NCBI GenBank assembly: GCA_007258455.2
Contig: VDFB02270651.1
Location: forward strand, 700,162,217 to 700,226,216
Length of the DNA stretch: 64,000 nucleotides
Direction: 5' to 3'
Origin: Sequoia sempervirens
Taxonomy: Eukaryota > Streptophyta > Pinopsida > Cupressales > Cupressaceae
The notes under the pieces were generated by a model, which saw only the letters and a program-made list of their open reading frames with translations, made no database searches and was not told where the DNA came from. Positions 23,246 to 33,899 of this stretch are shown here, one piece after another; position 1 is the stretch's first letter, and each line of letters starts with the position of its first letter. The translations under genes and the position numbers were made by a program.

Positions 23246-26158
23246 AAGAGCACAACATCTACACCTACACTCTAGCATTTCTATTTCTTTTATTATGATT
23301 TTCAATTTATGTTTGAGTAGTAACGGGTTTATCAACCATAGGCTTTTTTTGTTCACTAATGGGAGGAAAAAAAGGAGCCATGGAAGGTTGTTCAACCAAT
23401 TTTTCTTTAGGTTTGGAAAATTGTTTTCTTTTAGGAGCTGTGAGAGGATTTTTTTATCTCTTTTTCTTTTATAGGAGATAGGTAGAGGTATGTCTTAGGT
23501 TGGTCTTGGCTATTTGGAATATCTTTAATTTTGATCATGGTCTCGTCAAGGATCGTAGGCGAGGTCATAAGCTGAGGCATGTTTTTAAGGGATAGTTTTG
23601 ATATGTATTTCTCCTTGAATGTTTGATAGGATTTTAAAAATAAGTCTTCATGTGGCTTAATAGGTTCCATAGGCTTAGGCCAAAAGAAATCTAAGGAAAA
23701 TTTCCCATGGGAAGATAGAGGATTAAAGCCACTATGATGCACAGTAAAGACTTCATTGTCAAATTGAAACTTTAAGCATTTATGCATGACTGAGAGGAAA
23801 ACTTCCATGAAGTGTAGCCATGGGTAACCAAGCTTCACATAGAATTGATTTGATGTCGAGATGATGGAGAATGAGACATCTATTGTTTTTAGTCCTATTT
23901 GTAAAGGATGGTGATTGATCCCATTGTAGGGCAAGTGAAACCATTATGCGTCTTTATCCATGCTTTCAGTTTATCATATGTTTCTTGATAGAGATCATGC
24001 ACAAGTAATAATTCTTCTATGGTCACATTCTCTCCACAGACAAGATCAGTTAATATCCTATTAGTGGTCTTATCATAGATTCATCCAACTATGTAAAGAG
24101 GACCATTGGGTACATGTTTAAGTGTATATTTAGATGTGAAAGCAATGTCAAGGGGATTTTTAGTTCGATCCTTACACTCAGTATAAATTTGATCAATCCA
24201 ACCATATCATCCATAGGATCTTGTTCATCTACAGGATCTTGTTGAACAGTATCATTATTGTCATCATCCGTGTCAACATTCATCACATCTTTCTTTTTAG
24301 TTTTGTTAGCTTTGACAAATGAAATGTTATGATTAGGAATAGGGTTGGTAAATATTTTCAAGTTTTGGTTGGGAGAGGAAAAGGACTTATTTCCTTGATC
24401 ATTAGCACCTCCAATTGAAATTCAACTGAAATCAATGAGGTCTTGCACAAGATGTTTAAGATGCTTACAATGTTCCATGTCGTGTCCATTTTGGCAGTGA
24501 TAATGCAATAGGGATTGGATCTAAATTTTGGAGGTAAAGTTTTATTAGGATTAGGAGTTTTAATAGGAGGCAAGGTGATCATTTTCTATTCTAAAAGTTA
24601 AGGCATTATGCTATGGAGGGTATCAGGTAAGGGAGTGAATTTCCTAGCCGGATCCCCAAATGTGAAAGGAGTTGTCTTCCTTATAGCAGCTACTTGAGTA
24701 TCGACATGTTGAGTTTTTTGAGGAGGGTTAAGTTGAAGGAATCCTTTATTCTATTTTCTAAAAGGTTGATAATTGTTTTGGTTTGTAGATTTGGACTTCT
24801 TAGGATGGCTAGAGGTGGATTTTGTGTCATGACTACTAACCGAGTTTTGATAATCATGAAGAGTGGTACACAAGTGTACAAAGGAGGGAAACTTCATCAT
24901 GGTAAGCTTATCTTGTATCTTAGTTTTCAATTTCTCAATGAACATCCTTTGAAGGTGAGGATCAGCAATCTTTAAGTCAATTTGGGAATAAAGTGATTGG
25001 TAGCGTGAAATAAAGTCAATAATCTTTTCATCATCTTTTTGCTTACATCTCATCAAATCGGATAACATCATCTTAGGAGTCATATGCACTTGGAAATGGT
25101 TTATAAATGCCTCAAAAAGTTCATTGAATGAATGAATTGAGTTGTTCAGTAATGAGGAAAACCATTCTAAGGTGATATCCTTCAAGGATCTAGGGAAAAG
25201 CTTAGCCAAGAGCTTATCCTCAAGAATAAAGTCACTAGATAAGGTGGTATAAGCGGAAACATGGCTAGAAGGATCTCCTTTTCCCCCATATTCCTCAAAT
25301 CTAGGCACCTCTATACCCTGTGGCATTGACATTCTCAATATCTCCAAGGACAAGGGATTACTTTTGACATAATTTGTAGGTTGGCCATTTTGGTTTTGAT
25401 TTATGGTGGAATTTTTTTTTAAGGAATGAATTTTTTTGCAAAATGTGATTTAGGATGGCATCATTATTTTCATTTTGAGATGGAGGTGAATAAGGTGGAG
25501 GCGTATATGTGTTTGAGGGAAAATTGAATGGAATTCTTATGGGAGGTAAAGTGGTAGGAGATATGACGTGTGATACCGCAAAGGTACTGGGAATACTAGC
25601 AGAAATACCCAAGGTAGGAATAAAATTAGTAGTAGGTTGCATCGTTGTTGTAACTTGAGGGTTGGTGTAGGTAAGAATAGAGGCAATGGATGTGGGAGGA
25701 GGAATTTGGGTTCCTCCTTGAATTTGGATAGTGTTCAAAGGTAAAGGAAAACTAGTAGTTGAGGTAAGACGTTTCCCAAAAATATGAACTATGTTATGCA
25801 CAAGATCAATTCCATCTTCACTTTCAATCATGCGATGTATATTATCTATGACAAGGATAGAGGTGGTTGAAATTTTTACGGTACTTCTTTCATTTTGTAG
25901 GTTTGCTAAATTTTCATGAATTTGTGTTATGTTTTCTTGTAGAATACTAGCAACCATTGTTTCAACATTTTTCACACTACTTGAAGGTAAAGAATTGTCA
26001 AAGGTATGATCCATACCTAGTGAACTAGTGTCAACACTAGTAGTGAAAGAGCTAGATAACCCAAGATCCATGATGATTGTGTTATCACAAGATGACATGA
26101 GTCTTGAACTTTGTCTCACTATAGTATTAGCAATAGGACACCAAGTTGAAAAGCTCAT
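23246..26158 (-). pseudogene. D1 Gag and protease-like ORF, N-terminal and central part
   Basis: The ATG at 26158 begins MSFSTWCPIANTIVRQSS, as does D2 at 30529. Next comes a Ser/Thr/Pro-rich stretch, then a retrotransposon Gag domain (25353-24751: VPRFEEYGGKGDPSSH, KLFPRSLKDITLEWFSSL, SFNELFEAFINHF). A CHHC-type knuckle (24467-24507) reads HYHCQNGHDMEHC only after allowing for a one-base loss. A retropepsin-like segment follows (about 24110-23800): LIDP-like ILTDLVCGENVTIEELL, then YVKLGYPWLHFMEVFLSVMH, which resembles the ILGRPWLH part of gypsy proteases, but the D-S/T-G triad is absent. It ends in VEQPSMAPF and KKPMVDKP before the gypsy C insertion. No RT follows. Confidence 0.82.
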
Positions 26159-26794
26159 GCAAGGGACAATCAATGAAATGCAAAATGCAATGAACACAAA
26201 ATAAATGCTATGCTCTAATTTTGATTCAAATGGAATTAAGCTAGATGCAATGAAATGAAAGTAACATAAACTCTAGAAACTGGAACAAAAATGTAATAAC
26301 AATAAAATAAAGTATAGAAATAGAGTTTTAAGTGTTGGAAAATGTAGTTTAAAATATGAAATGGGACTAAATCACCCAAAGGGGTATATAAGTCCTAATT
26401 AGTATTTTTCAGAGGTTTGAATAGTGAATAACAGTCACCATAAAATACCCAGAAATTAGGAAAAATCACCTGTTTTGGGACTAAATCACCCAGAGTGGTG
26501 TATGAGTCCTAGTTTAGGGTTTTTGCATCATTTTAAAAAAATTATATGTGAATGTTATGTTTTCTTATTTGAATGATGTCTAGGCTAAGTGTAATTACAA
26601 TTTTCAGATGAAATTCAATGATGCAAGAGGAAAAAATGCAACCTATATGCACTTTCACTAATGCAAGATTTAGAAATCCTAGAATGCCAATTAACTAATG
26701 CAAACCCTAATGCACAGTTAATGCAAACTAGATCTAGGACTATGATGCACTCCAAATCAAAAAATAAGGTGTTCTAAATGTAAGTTCGCTAAAA
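26159..26794 (-). other. D1 leader between 5' LTR and gag, with two hairpins
   Basis: About 636 bp without a gene. Hairpins of the D family lie at 26363-26395 and 26477-26510, with arms GGGACTAAATCACCC and GGTGTATGAGTCC. The sequence next to the LTR, TTTTAGCGAACTTACATTT, is where a primer site should be, but I recognise no tRNA match; D2 has a related sequence at the same place. Confidence 0.7.
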
Positions 26795-28584
26795 TGAAAT
26801 GAAGAAAATAGTAGCTCTATAGTTTAGGACGTAGAACAACAAGTTTTCTACACTTCTCATTTAAGGAAACCCTAGAGATCTCAATCCAAGGATGGAATAG
26901 CAGAAAGAGATCCACAATAGGGATGTCCTAGGGTGTGATAAAGGAATAAAAATGGGTTTTCCAACAAGCTAGGGCTTGGAAAGACAAGTAACATGCAATA
27001 CCTAATGTCAAAACCTAATGATATGTAAAGCTTCACTAAATGACGTGGAAATGAATGTAAAACAAAACACAAAAATAGAGAGTATAGAGGGGCACTTGGA
27101 AACTCGTAGTAGCTTGATTGAAGACCTAAAATGCTAAAAATATTGAATTGAATGCACACTAGAACTCATATGCTAGGCTAGGTGATTTAGTCCCAGATTA
27201 GGGTTTATGGGCAAGAACAAAAATCTAGTAGAGACAAGTTTGAAACACCTGAAAACTGGAAAGTCCACTATATTGGGACTCATACACCAGAAGTGGCATA
27301 CCAGTCTTGCTTGGCCTTTTTGAAAATTCAAAGCCCGAATCTACTCTTCAACCTCTTCTTTGTCTTCTCAACCTGATTTTTGGATCTGAGCTGCTAAATT
27401 CTTCTCTTTAGATGTATTTTAATGATCTTCTAAACAAGGTGACAACTTGGATAACTTTGCAACCTTGACAACTTTTCTCCAATATTTCTCTTCAATATGT
27501 CTTCAACCTAGGTCTGCAAATCACACACTAAAGAGAGGGGAAATTTTTTTTTGTTAATGGAAAGGGGTTTGCCTTGGTCAAACCCCAATTTGGTATTCAA
27601 ACCTTGTAATGAAATCAAATGGAAAAGAGGAATGTTGAATGAACAAAATGATATGTTGCAACTCACCAAACCCTAGGAATAAAATCTTACAAACATGTAC
27701 ACTATGGATTCAATGGATGTGGATCTTGACTCTTGCTTGAATGTTGTAAATCTTGACTTGAATGCTTTCTTGAATCATGAAACCCTACATCACAAATGTT
27801 AGCTCAAAAAAAAATCATGATGCTTGATACTTGAATAATGCTCCAAAACACTTGATTATCACTCTTGAATGATCTTGTAAACTCTTGTAATCTCCAATTT
27901 GCATGAAAACTCAAGGTGCTAGATCAGTTTTAAACTGGCTAGGTGAAAAATGAGTGAAATAACCTTGTAAATATACATGTTTATGCCAAATTTACTGAAA
28001 TTACAACACTATAAGCTAACATTAGATCTAGGAGAATAAAATCTAGCCAAGAATTTGAATTTAATTTAGGTTTAAGCCACATAGGACTCATACACTAGAA
28101 GTGGCATATGAGTCCCCTTAGGCCAGGCTTTGGGACACATTTTCCAAGAAATGCTTAGATTAATATGAAATCGGGATCGAGGCCCCGAAACTTACGTGGG
28201 AACCATATGCCCAAGGTGGCGTATGAGTCCTAGATTACTAAATCTGAACCACATGGTCCAAAACCATTAATTTATGATTCATCATTACATATGTGTCGAG
28301 ATTATCCTTGAATTAAGGCTTGTGGATGAAAAATAAGGCCAATTAAGGCATAAGGAAGCCCAATTTATTAACAAAGCCCTAGATTAGTGTGAAAGCATAA
28401 AGGTACACTTTACAACACCCTAAATAAGGCACACCTAAGTTCATTTAGTTTACAAGGTCCCAAGACCTAATGTGAATGTGTTAAACACATCACAATACTA
28501 AATCAAGGAAATATTAGGCTTAATTTAATAGGGAGGGCCTAAACAAGTGTGAAAATGTAACGGAAGACATTTTTTGACACTATA
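26795..28584 (-). repeat. D1 5' LTR
   Basis: 1790 bp, uninterrupted, matching 1941-2679 plus 8681-9746. It retains the pre-insertion form of the copia A target around 27536. The outer end reads CTATA where the other LTR has CTACA, one C-to-T change in the terminal CA. Hairpins at 27161, 27276, 28084 and 28198 match those of the other LTR. Confidence 0.88.
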
Positions 28585-29716
28585 ATAGTATTTTAACATC
28601 TCCAAATTTATATTTCATTGTCAGCTTGTGATATTTGAATTTTGAGAAATTAAGGATACATACCTATAACTACAAGGTTACTTCACTAAGTTTCACCTAG
28701 CATTTTTGGAGAACTTAAAAAGTACTTTCAAGAAAAATTTCACAGGAGAAAATTTGATGATCAAGAGCATATATATCAAAGATTTATTGTAGAAATCAAT
28801 ATCTATTAATCATTTCAAAGTCTTCTTGCATCATGCATGTTTTTGGAGCTAACATTGTGATGTAGGTTTCAAGATCAAGTTCAAGCATTCAAAGCATTAT
28901 TCAAGTGTCAAGATCCACATCCAATTCATCCATTTCATGCAAGTTGTAGAATTTATATGATCTCCATTATCAAGGTTTCATTCAAGGGTTTGTGGAGTGG
29001 TAATATAGTTGTGTTCATTCTTTATTCCCTCTTTCATTTAATTATTTCATTTCAAGGTTTGATTACCAAAACGGGTTTTGACCAAGGAAAACCCCCATTC
29101 ACCAAAAATAAACATTTTTCTCTTGTATGTGTTATTGAAGATTGAGGTTGAAGAAGGATTGAAGACCTTTTGAAGAGAAATATTGGAAAAGTTGTCAAAG
29201 TTGTCAAATCATGAAATTTAACCTACAAATCTGATTTCCAACTTTTTGACAAAAGCTAGAAAAATCAGAAGCTATAGATCAATATTAGAGGCTCCCAAAA
29301 GTTGTAGAAAACTATAACAAGAGACCCATTCGCCCATGGGCGAATGAGTCCCAATCAACCTTCAAAAACTACCTCTTGGTGACTAGTAAGAAATTTTTTT
29401 CCCTTCTTAGATCTTCATTTGGTTTCCTGGTTCTACTAATATTGAGTTTAATATTGTTTTTTCAAGTGTTACATTGTATTTTGGAGTTGATTTTCTATTT
29501 TCATTTTTTCTCCCCAAAGTGTTGTTTGACCTTGACCCCCGTCCTTCAAGCATAAGGAAATCTGTAGATTCTCACATTGACGTGATTCACCTAAGGGTTG
29601 TTAGTCAATTCATTGTGGTGATCTCATTTCCTAATGAAATATTGAGAAATAGTTGATCATAACCCCCATTATTCATCCATCCCACATTTTTGATAAACCT
29701 ATTTTCCATTGTTTCA
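28585..29716 (+). repeat. D2 5' LTR, second part
   Basis: Begins with the D1 target duplication copy and TATTTTAACATCTCC. It aligns with 34241-35387 of the 3' LTR to the terminal TTTCA at 29716. Contains the hairpin at 29323-29350. Confidence 0.85.
29323..29350. repeat. D-family palindrome in D2 5' LTR
   Basis: Arms GACCCATTCGCCC and GGGCGAATGAGTC around a central AT. Compared with the leader copy at 30164, a C-G pair in each arm is an A-T pair there, so pairing is kept. The 3' LTR copy is at 34993-35020 and is more decayed. Confidence 0.85.
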
Positions 29717-30528
29717 TTTTTGTGAACCCAACTTTTGAGCATCATAACTTGTTGATTTTGGAGTCCATTTTCAACCCTAGATCTAGGTTTTGCATTCATT
29801 TGCATTGCATTGCATTTATTTTCATCTTATTTAGGGATCTTGACTTGCATTAGTTTGCATCTCATTTAGGGTTTTAGGTTTTCATTTTTTCATTCTTTAA
29901 AATCTAGAAAATTTAAAAATCTTAGTCATTTTGTATAGTGTTTCTATAACATTGCATAATCAATCATTTACATTAGAAAATTGAATCAAAATTGCATCTC
30001 AAATTAGGTCTTTTTGCTTGTCATTTAGCAATATTTTTCACTTGCATTTAGACCTCATTTTTCAAAAATATGAAATTGTAACCTCCTATATGAAACTAGA
30101 ATTTGAAAACCATAGAAATCACCTCAAAAATTTGTAAATTGATCTATAAAAAGCTTGAAGTGAGACCCATTCACCCATGGGTGAATGAGTCCCTAATCAT
30201 GGATTTTTCTAAATTTTATGAGCATTAAAAACACTACTTTTGCATTCTGTGTTTCTATATTCAATTTGTTGTTTTAGTTTCCAGAATTTTTGTTATCTAA
30301 AATTGTTCATATTAAGCTTAATTTGTCAAATTCAGTGCATTGTTTGAATTTAAAATTGCATCTAACAAACATCATTTTCAAGTTTTTGCATAGCATAATC
30401 AGAAAGTTATCTTATTTTAAATATTAAAATTTCTTTTACATACTTGCATTGTACTTTATATTCTAGGGTATTTGATTGCATTTCACCTATTATCCATTTT
30501 GGGTGCACCTTGGGTTTGTAAAACTTGT
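29717..30528 (+). other. D2 leader before gag
   Basis: Starts TTTTTGTGAACCCAACTTTT, which resembles the D1 sequence at the same position but matches no tRNA that I recognise. Contains a palindrome at 30164-30191. Otherwise AT-rich with no ORF. Confidence 0.65.
30164..30191. repeat. D-family palindrome in D2 leader
   Basis: Arms GACCCATTCACCC and GGGTGAATGAGTC around AT, 338 bases upstream of the ORF start. The core CCCATGGG is self-complementary. Confidence 0.85.
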
Positions 30529-32339
30529 ATGAGCTTCACAACTTGGTGTCCTATTGTCAATACTGTCGTGAGATATAGTTCGAGACTCATGTCATCCCGC
30601 GATACATCACTCACTGTGGATCTTGGGTTTTCTAACTCTTTCACTCATAGTGTTGACACTAGTTAACCCACTATGGATCATACCCTTAACACTTTATTTC
30701 CCATGACTTACCTACTCACAACCAATGTGACTGATGTTGATACAATGATTTCTAATGTACCTCATGAGAACCTTAGAAGAATGGATAAAGAGTTAGATAA
30801 ATTGTAAAACCTTGTAAGTTTTGAATCCATCGCCAGTAATGCAATTCCTATGATACAAAACATAAAAAATTTAAAACTGAACAAGGAATACAAATGGTGC
30901 ATAGCCTTGATCACATCATGCAACATCACATAATAAATAAATAGAATCCTATAAACCCTTCGATCAACTTCATTGAAGTTCAACCTTGTAAGGGCCTAAA
31001 CAAAATGCCCCTTGACATTGCTTTCTTACAAAATGATAATTAAACATGCACCTGATGGTCCTATTTACATAGCTAGAAGAATCAATGACAAGCCTACTAA
31101 TGGGATATTAATTGATCCCATTTATGTAGAGAATGTGATCACTGAAGAAATCTTATTTATGCATGAGCTTTATCAAGATACTTATGAAAATACAAAAGCA
31201 TGGATCAAAACGCATAATGGTTTTTCTTGCCCTACGATAGGTTTGATGACTCTTCCTCTAAAAGTGGGACCAAAAACATTAAGTGTCTCATTCTCTATCA
31301 TCCCGTCATTGGACCAATTTCATGTGAAGTTAGGCTACCCATAGCTTTCCTCCATGAATGTCATCCTGTCAATTGTGCATAAATTCTTAAAGTATCCATT
31401 TGGCAATGAGATCTTTACTATGCATCATAGTGTCTTTAATCATGTGTCTTCTCATGGGAATTTCTCATTGGATTTATTTTGGCCTAAAACTATGGAACCT
31501 ATTAGGCCTCATGAGGAATTCATTTTCAAATCCTATCAAAATTTTAAGGAAAAGTGCATAGCAGAGTTATCCCTTACCAATATGGCTCAACCTATGATTG
31601 AGCCTCCTATCCTTGATGAAACTATGATTGAACCAAAATCCCTTCCAAGTAACCAAGATCAAACATGAAAAATCCTTCACCCATTTCCTATAAGAGACCA
31701 CAAGATAACCAAATAAGTCCCACTGTGCCTCCTAAAATCAAACAAGTTTACAAAGTTAAAGAGAAAGTGGTTGAACAACCTCCCATGGTTCCTTCTATTC
31801 CTCCCTTAAGGGAAGAAAAGAAACCTATGGTTGATAAACCCACTCCTACGCAATCACAACTTGAAAAAAGGATGAAAAGAAACTGAAATGTTAGAGAGTG
31901 TAGGCATAGATGTTGTGCTATTTCTCATTTATTACAAGTGAAAGAATAAAATAACAACATAGAAAATCAAAATTCAAACTTACCTGAAGAAATGCATGAT
32001 GATTCTCCACCTTTTCTGCAATAAGACAAACCTATATCTCAAACACAACAAGAACAAGCATCTTCTATGGACACTATCATTAGACCTTCCATTGTGATAA
32101 ATTTAGATGATAATGAAATTGGAAAAATTGTTGAGGAAGTGCATAATGAATTGAGTTCATTGTTTTCCTCTTCCATGAGCTTAAATGATAAAAATTGTGA
32201 TGATCCTCCTACAAAGAGTGATTCACCGCATGTTGAACTTGGTGATTGTCCTAGTTTAGCACTTGACATTGTCCCTTTGGCTATTTTTCTACCTTTCACA
32301 TATGGTGAACAAGATTGGGATGTAGATAACCTGCTATAG
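30529..32339 (+). pseudogene. D2 Gag/protease-like ORF with Gag core deleted
   Basis: ATG 30529 opens MSFTTWCPIVNTVVRYSS, the D1 start. The N-terminal part then decays and jumps to the protease-like segment at about 31030 (HAPDGPIYIARRINDKPTNG, ILIDPIYVENVITEE, HVKLGYP), so the 200-residue Gag domain and knuckle seen in D1 are missing. The catalytic D-S/T-G is also absent here. A linker (PMVPSIPPLREEKKPMVDKP) and the conserved tail (INLDDNEIGKIVEEVHNEL, FSSSMSLND, EQDWDVDNLL) follow, ending at TAG 32339. Frame changes near 31660 and several stops make it a pseudogene. Confidence 0.8.
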
Positions 32340-33884
32340 GCTGACTCACATGTGACTTACTAGTCTTGTCTTTGTTTTTATTTTTCATGTTCTTTGTGTG
32401 ATTGCATGTGCATAATGTGATCCCCCCCTTTTTTTTATGTGTCTTCATGTACATTCCTTTAATTGTAGATCTAAATTATTCTATATGTCATAAACCTTTA
32501 TCTTTTCTTTTGTCTTATATTTTCCTTTTGGGGATAATGCAAGGAGTCAAGATATTTAGGTCTCTTCCATGTTTACCCAAAAGATTTTCTTTATTTTTTC
32601 TCTCTATGTGTCATTATTCTTATTCCATGAGTTATTTGGGGAATAATGATGTTTTTGATCTCTATAACATCATTTTAACAAAGATATACACTAACCCTAA
32701 ATTTGTGGATCCCTTATCTGTGATTTTGGGATTTCATTTTTGGGGGCAACCCCTTTTCATGATAAAGCTTCATTTGGAAACATATGTTTACATAGGGCTT
32801 TCCAAATAAGCTCGCATGTATTGTTAGCATTTATCATTTTCTACTTTAAAGTAATTTCTCATAGCATGGTGTTAGAAATTTCTTTAAAGTGGGGGCATGA
32901 ATTGGCATTATCATTTTGGAGATCTTACCTTATGTTTCATTGTGTGGTCTTCTTACTTCACGTGATGTGTTTTTTTCTTGGTGGTGTCATTGGATGTGAT
33001 GTCCTCCAAGAGTGTGACCTTTCTTGGCATATGAATTTCCCCTTAGTGGTAATGCTACACATTGCATTCCCTAAGTTGTGAATATTTTATCCTAGACTTT
33101 TCCTCTCTTAGAGACATTAGGCACGGTGTTTCCTAAGAGGAGACCTTACATGAACTAAGAAAAACCACTTTGAACATGTCTTATCCTATTTGTATTTTTT
33201 TCATAAGTGTTTAGCATAACACAATTTTCTAACCTTGTGAAGCTCGAAGTTACAACCCTTTTTCATGGCCACCAAGAATAACACACTTTTCTTTACTATG
33301 GAGCCTTGTTTTTCCATAATTTTTTAGCATAACACAACTTGCTAAGCCTTATGAAGCTCAAAGTTCATATTGTGTGGTGCCCTATTAAAGTTATCAGAGG
33401 TATAACTTTGGTATGGTATGGGAGCCTAACAAGATTCTCTCATTTGCCACCCTTGGGGGCTCACCTAGTGGACAACATATTTCACCAGCCCATGTGAGCG
33501 TGAATTGGTGTTTGCATAGTGTACAAGGAGTTCCACTTGTAAACATTTTTGGACAAATAGCTGAGGCATGATCCACATCGAGTTGTAAAATTGAGGCTTG
33601 ATCCACCCCTTTTTATTTTCTTTCTTTCTTTGAGTCTTTGACATTATATGATTGAGTATCTTGTCATTGCTACATACATACATACATACATATATGTGTA
33701 TATATATGTTTAACATAGGCATGTACCTCCTTGTGTCTTTGTTGGTTTTTCCATAAGATCTTAGATCTTGTAGGCTTGATCATCTCGTTGAACTTTATCA
33801 TCTTATCCTTCCAACGATTATACAATTAGACCTCTCTTGATTGTCTACTTTAGTGTGAGTTTGACATAGGGTCATCCTCTCACT
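32340..33884 (+). other. D2 3' untranslated region
   Basis: About 1.5 kb without a gene, with blocks matching the D1 3' UTR, including one copy of the unit that is tripled in D1. A (CATA)n/(TA)n stretch lies at about 33673-33710. Short frames at 32402-33081 have no motif. Confidence 0.65.
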
Positions 33885-33899
33885 AAAGTGGGGGCTAAA
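33885..33899 (+). promoter_or_regulatory. D2 polypurine tract
   Basis: AAAGTGGGGGCTAAA immediately before the 3' LTR start TGTAGTG, identical to the D1 tract. Confidence 0.92.

Larger units (their letters stand above)
1941..28584 (-). mobile_element. D1: non-autonomous gag-type LTR retrotransposon (host of A and C)
   Basis: Direct repeats of about 1.8 kb (1941-9746 after removing copia A, and 26795-28584) flank an interior read on the minus strand. Target duplication GTAGT (1936-1940) versus ATAGT (28585-28589) has one transition. The element lies within the 5' LTR of D2: D2 LTR sequence stops at 1940 and resumes at 28585. Removing copia A and gypsy C with their duplications leaves about 9.2 kb. 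Its only coding region is a gag/protease-like ORF running from 26158 to 23246 and then 11833 to 11448. No reverse transcriptase, RNase H or integrase motif was found, so it needed helper proteins. A polypurine tract borders the left (3') LTR. Confidence 0.85.
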
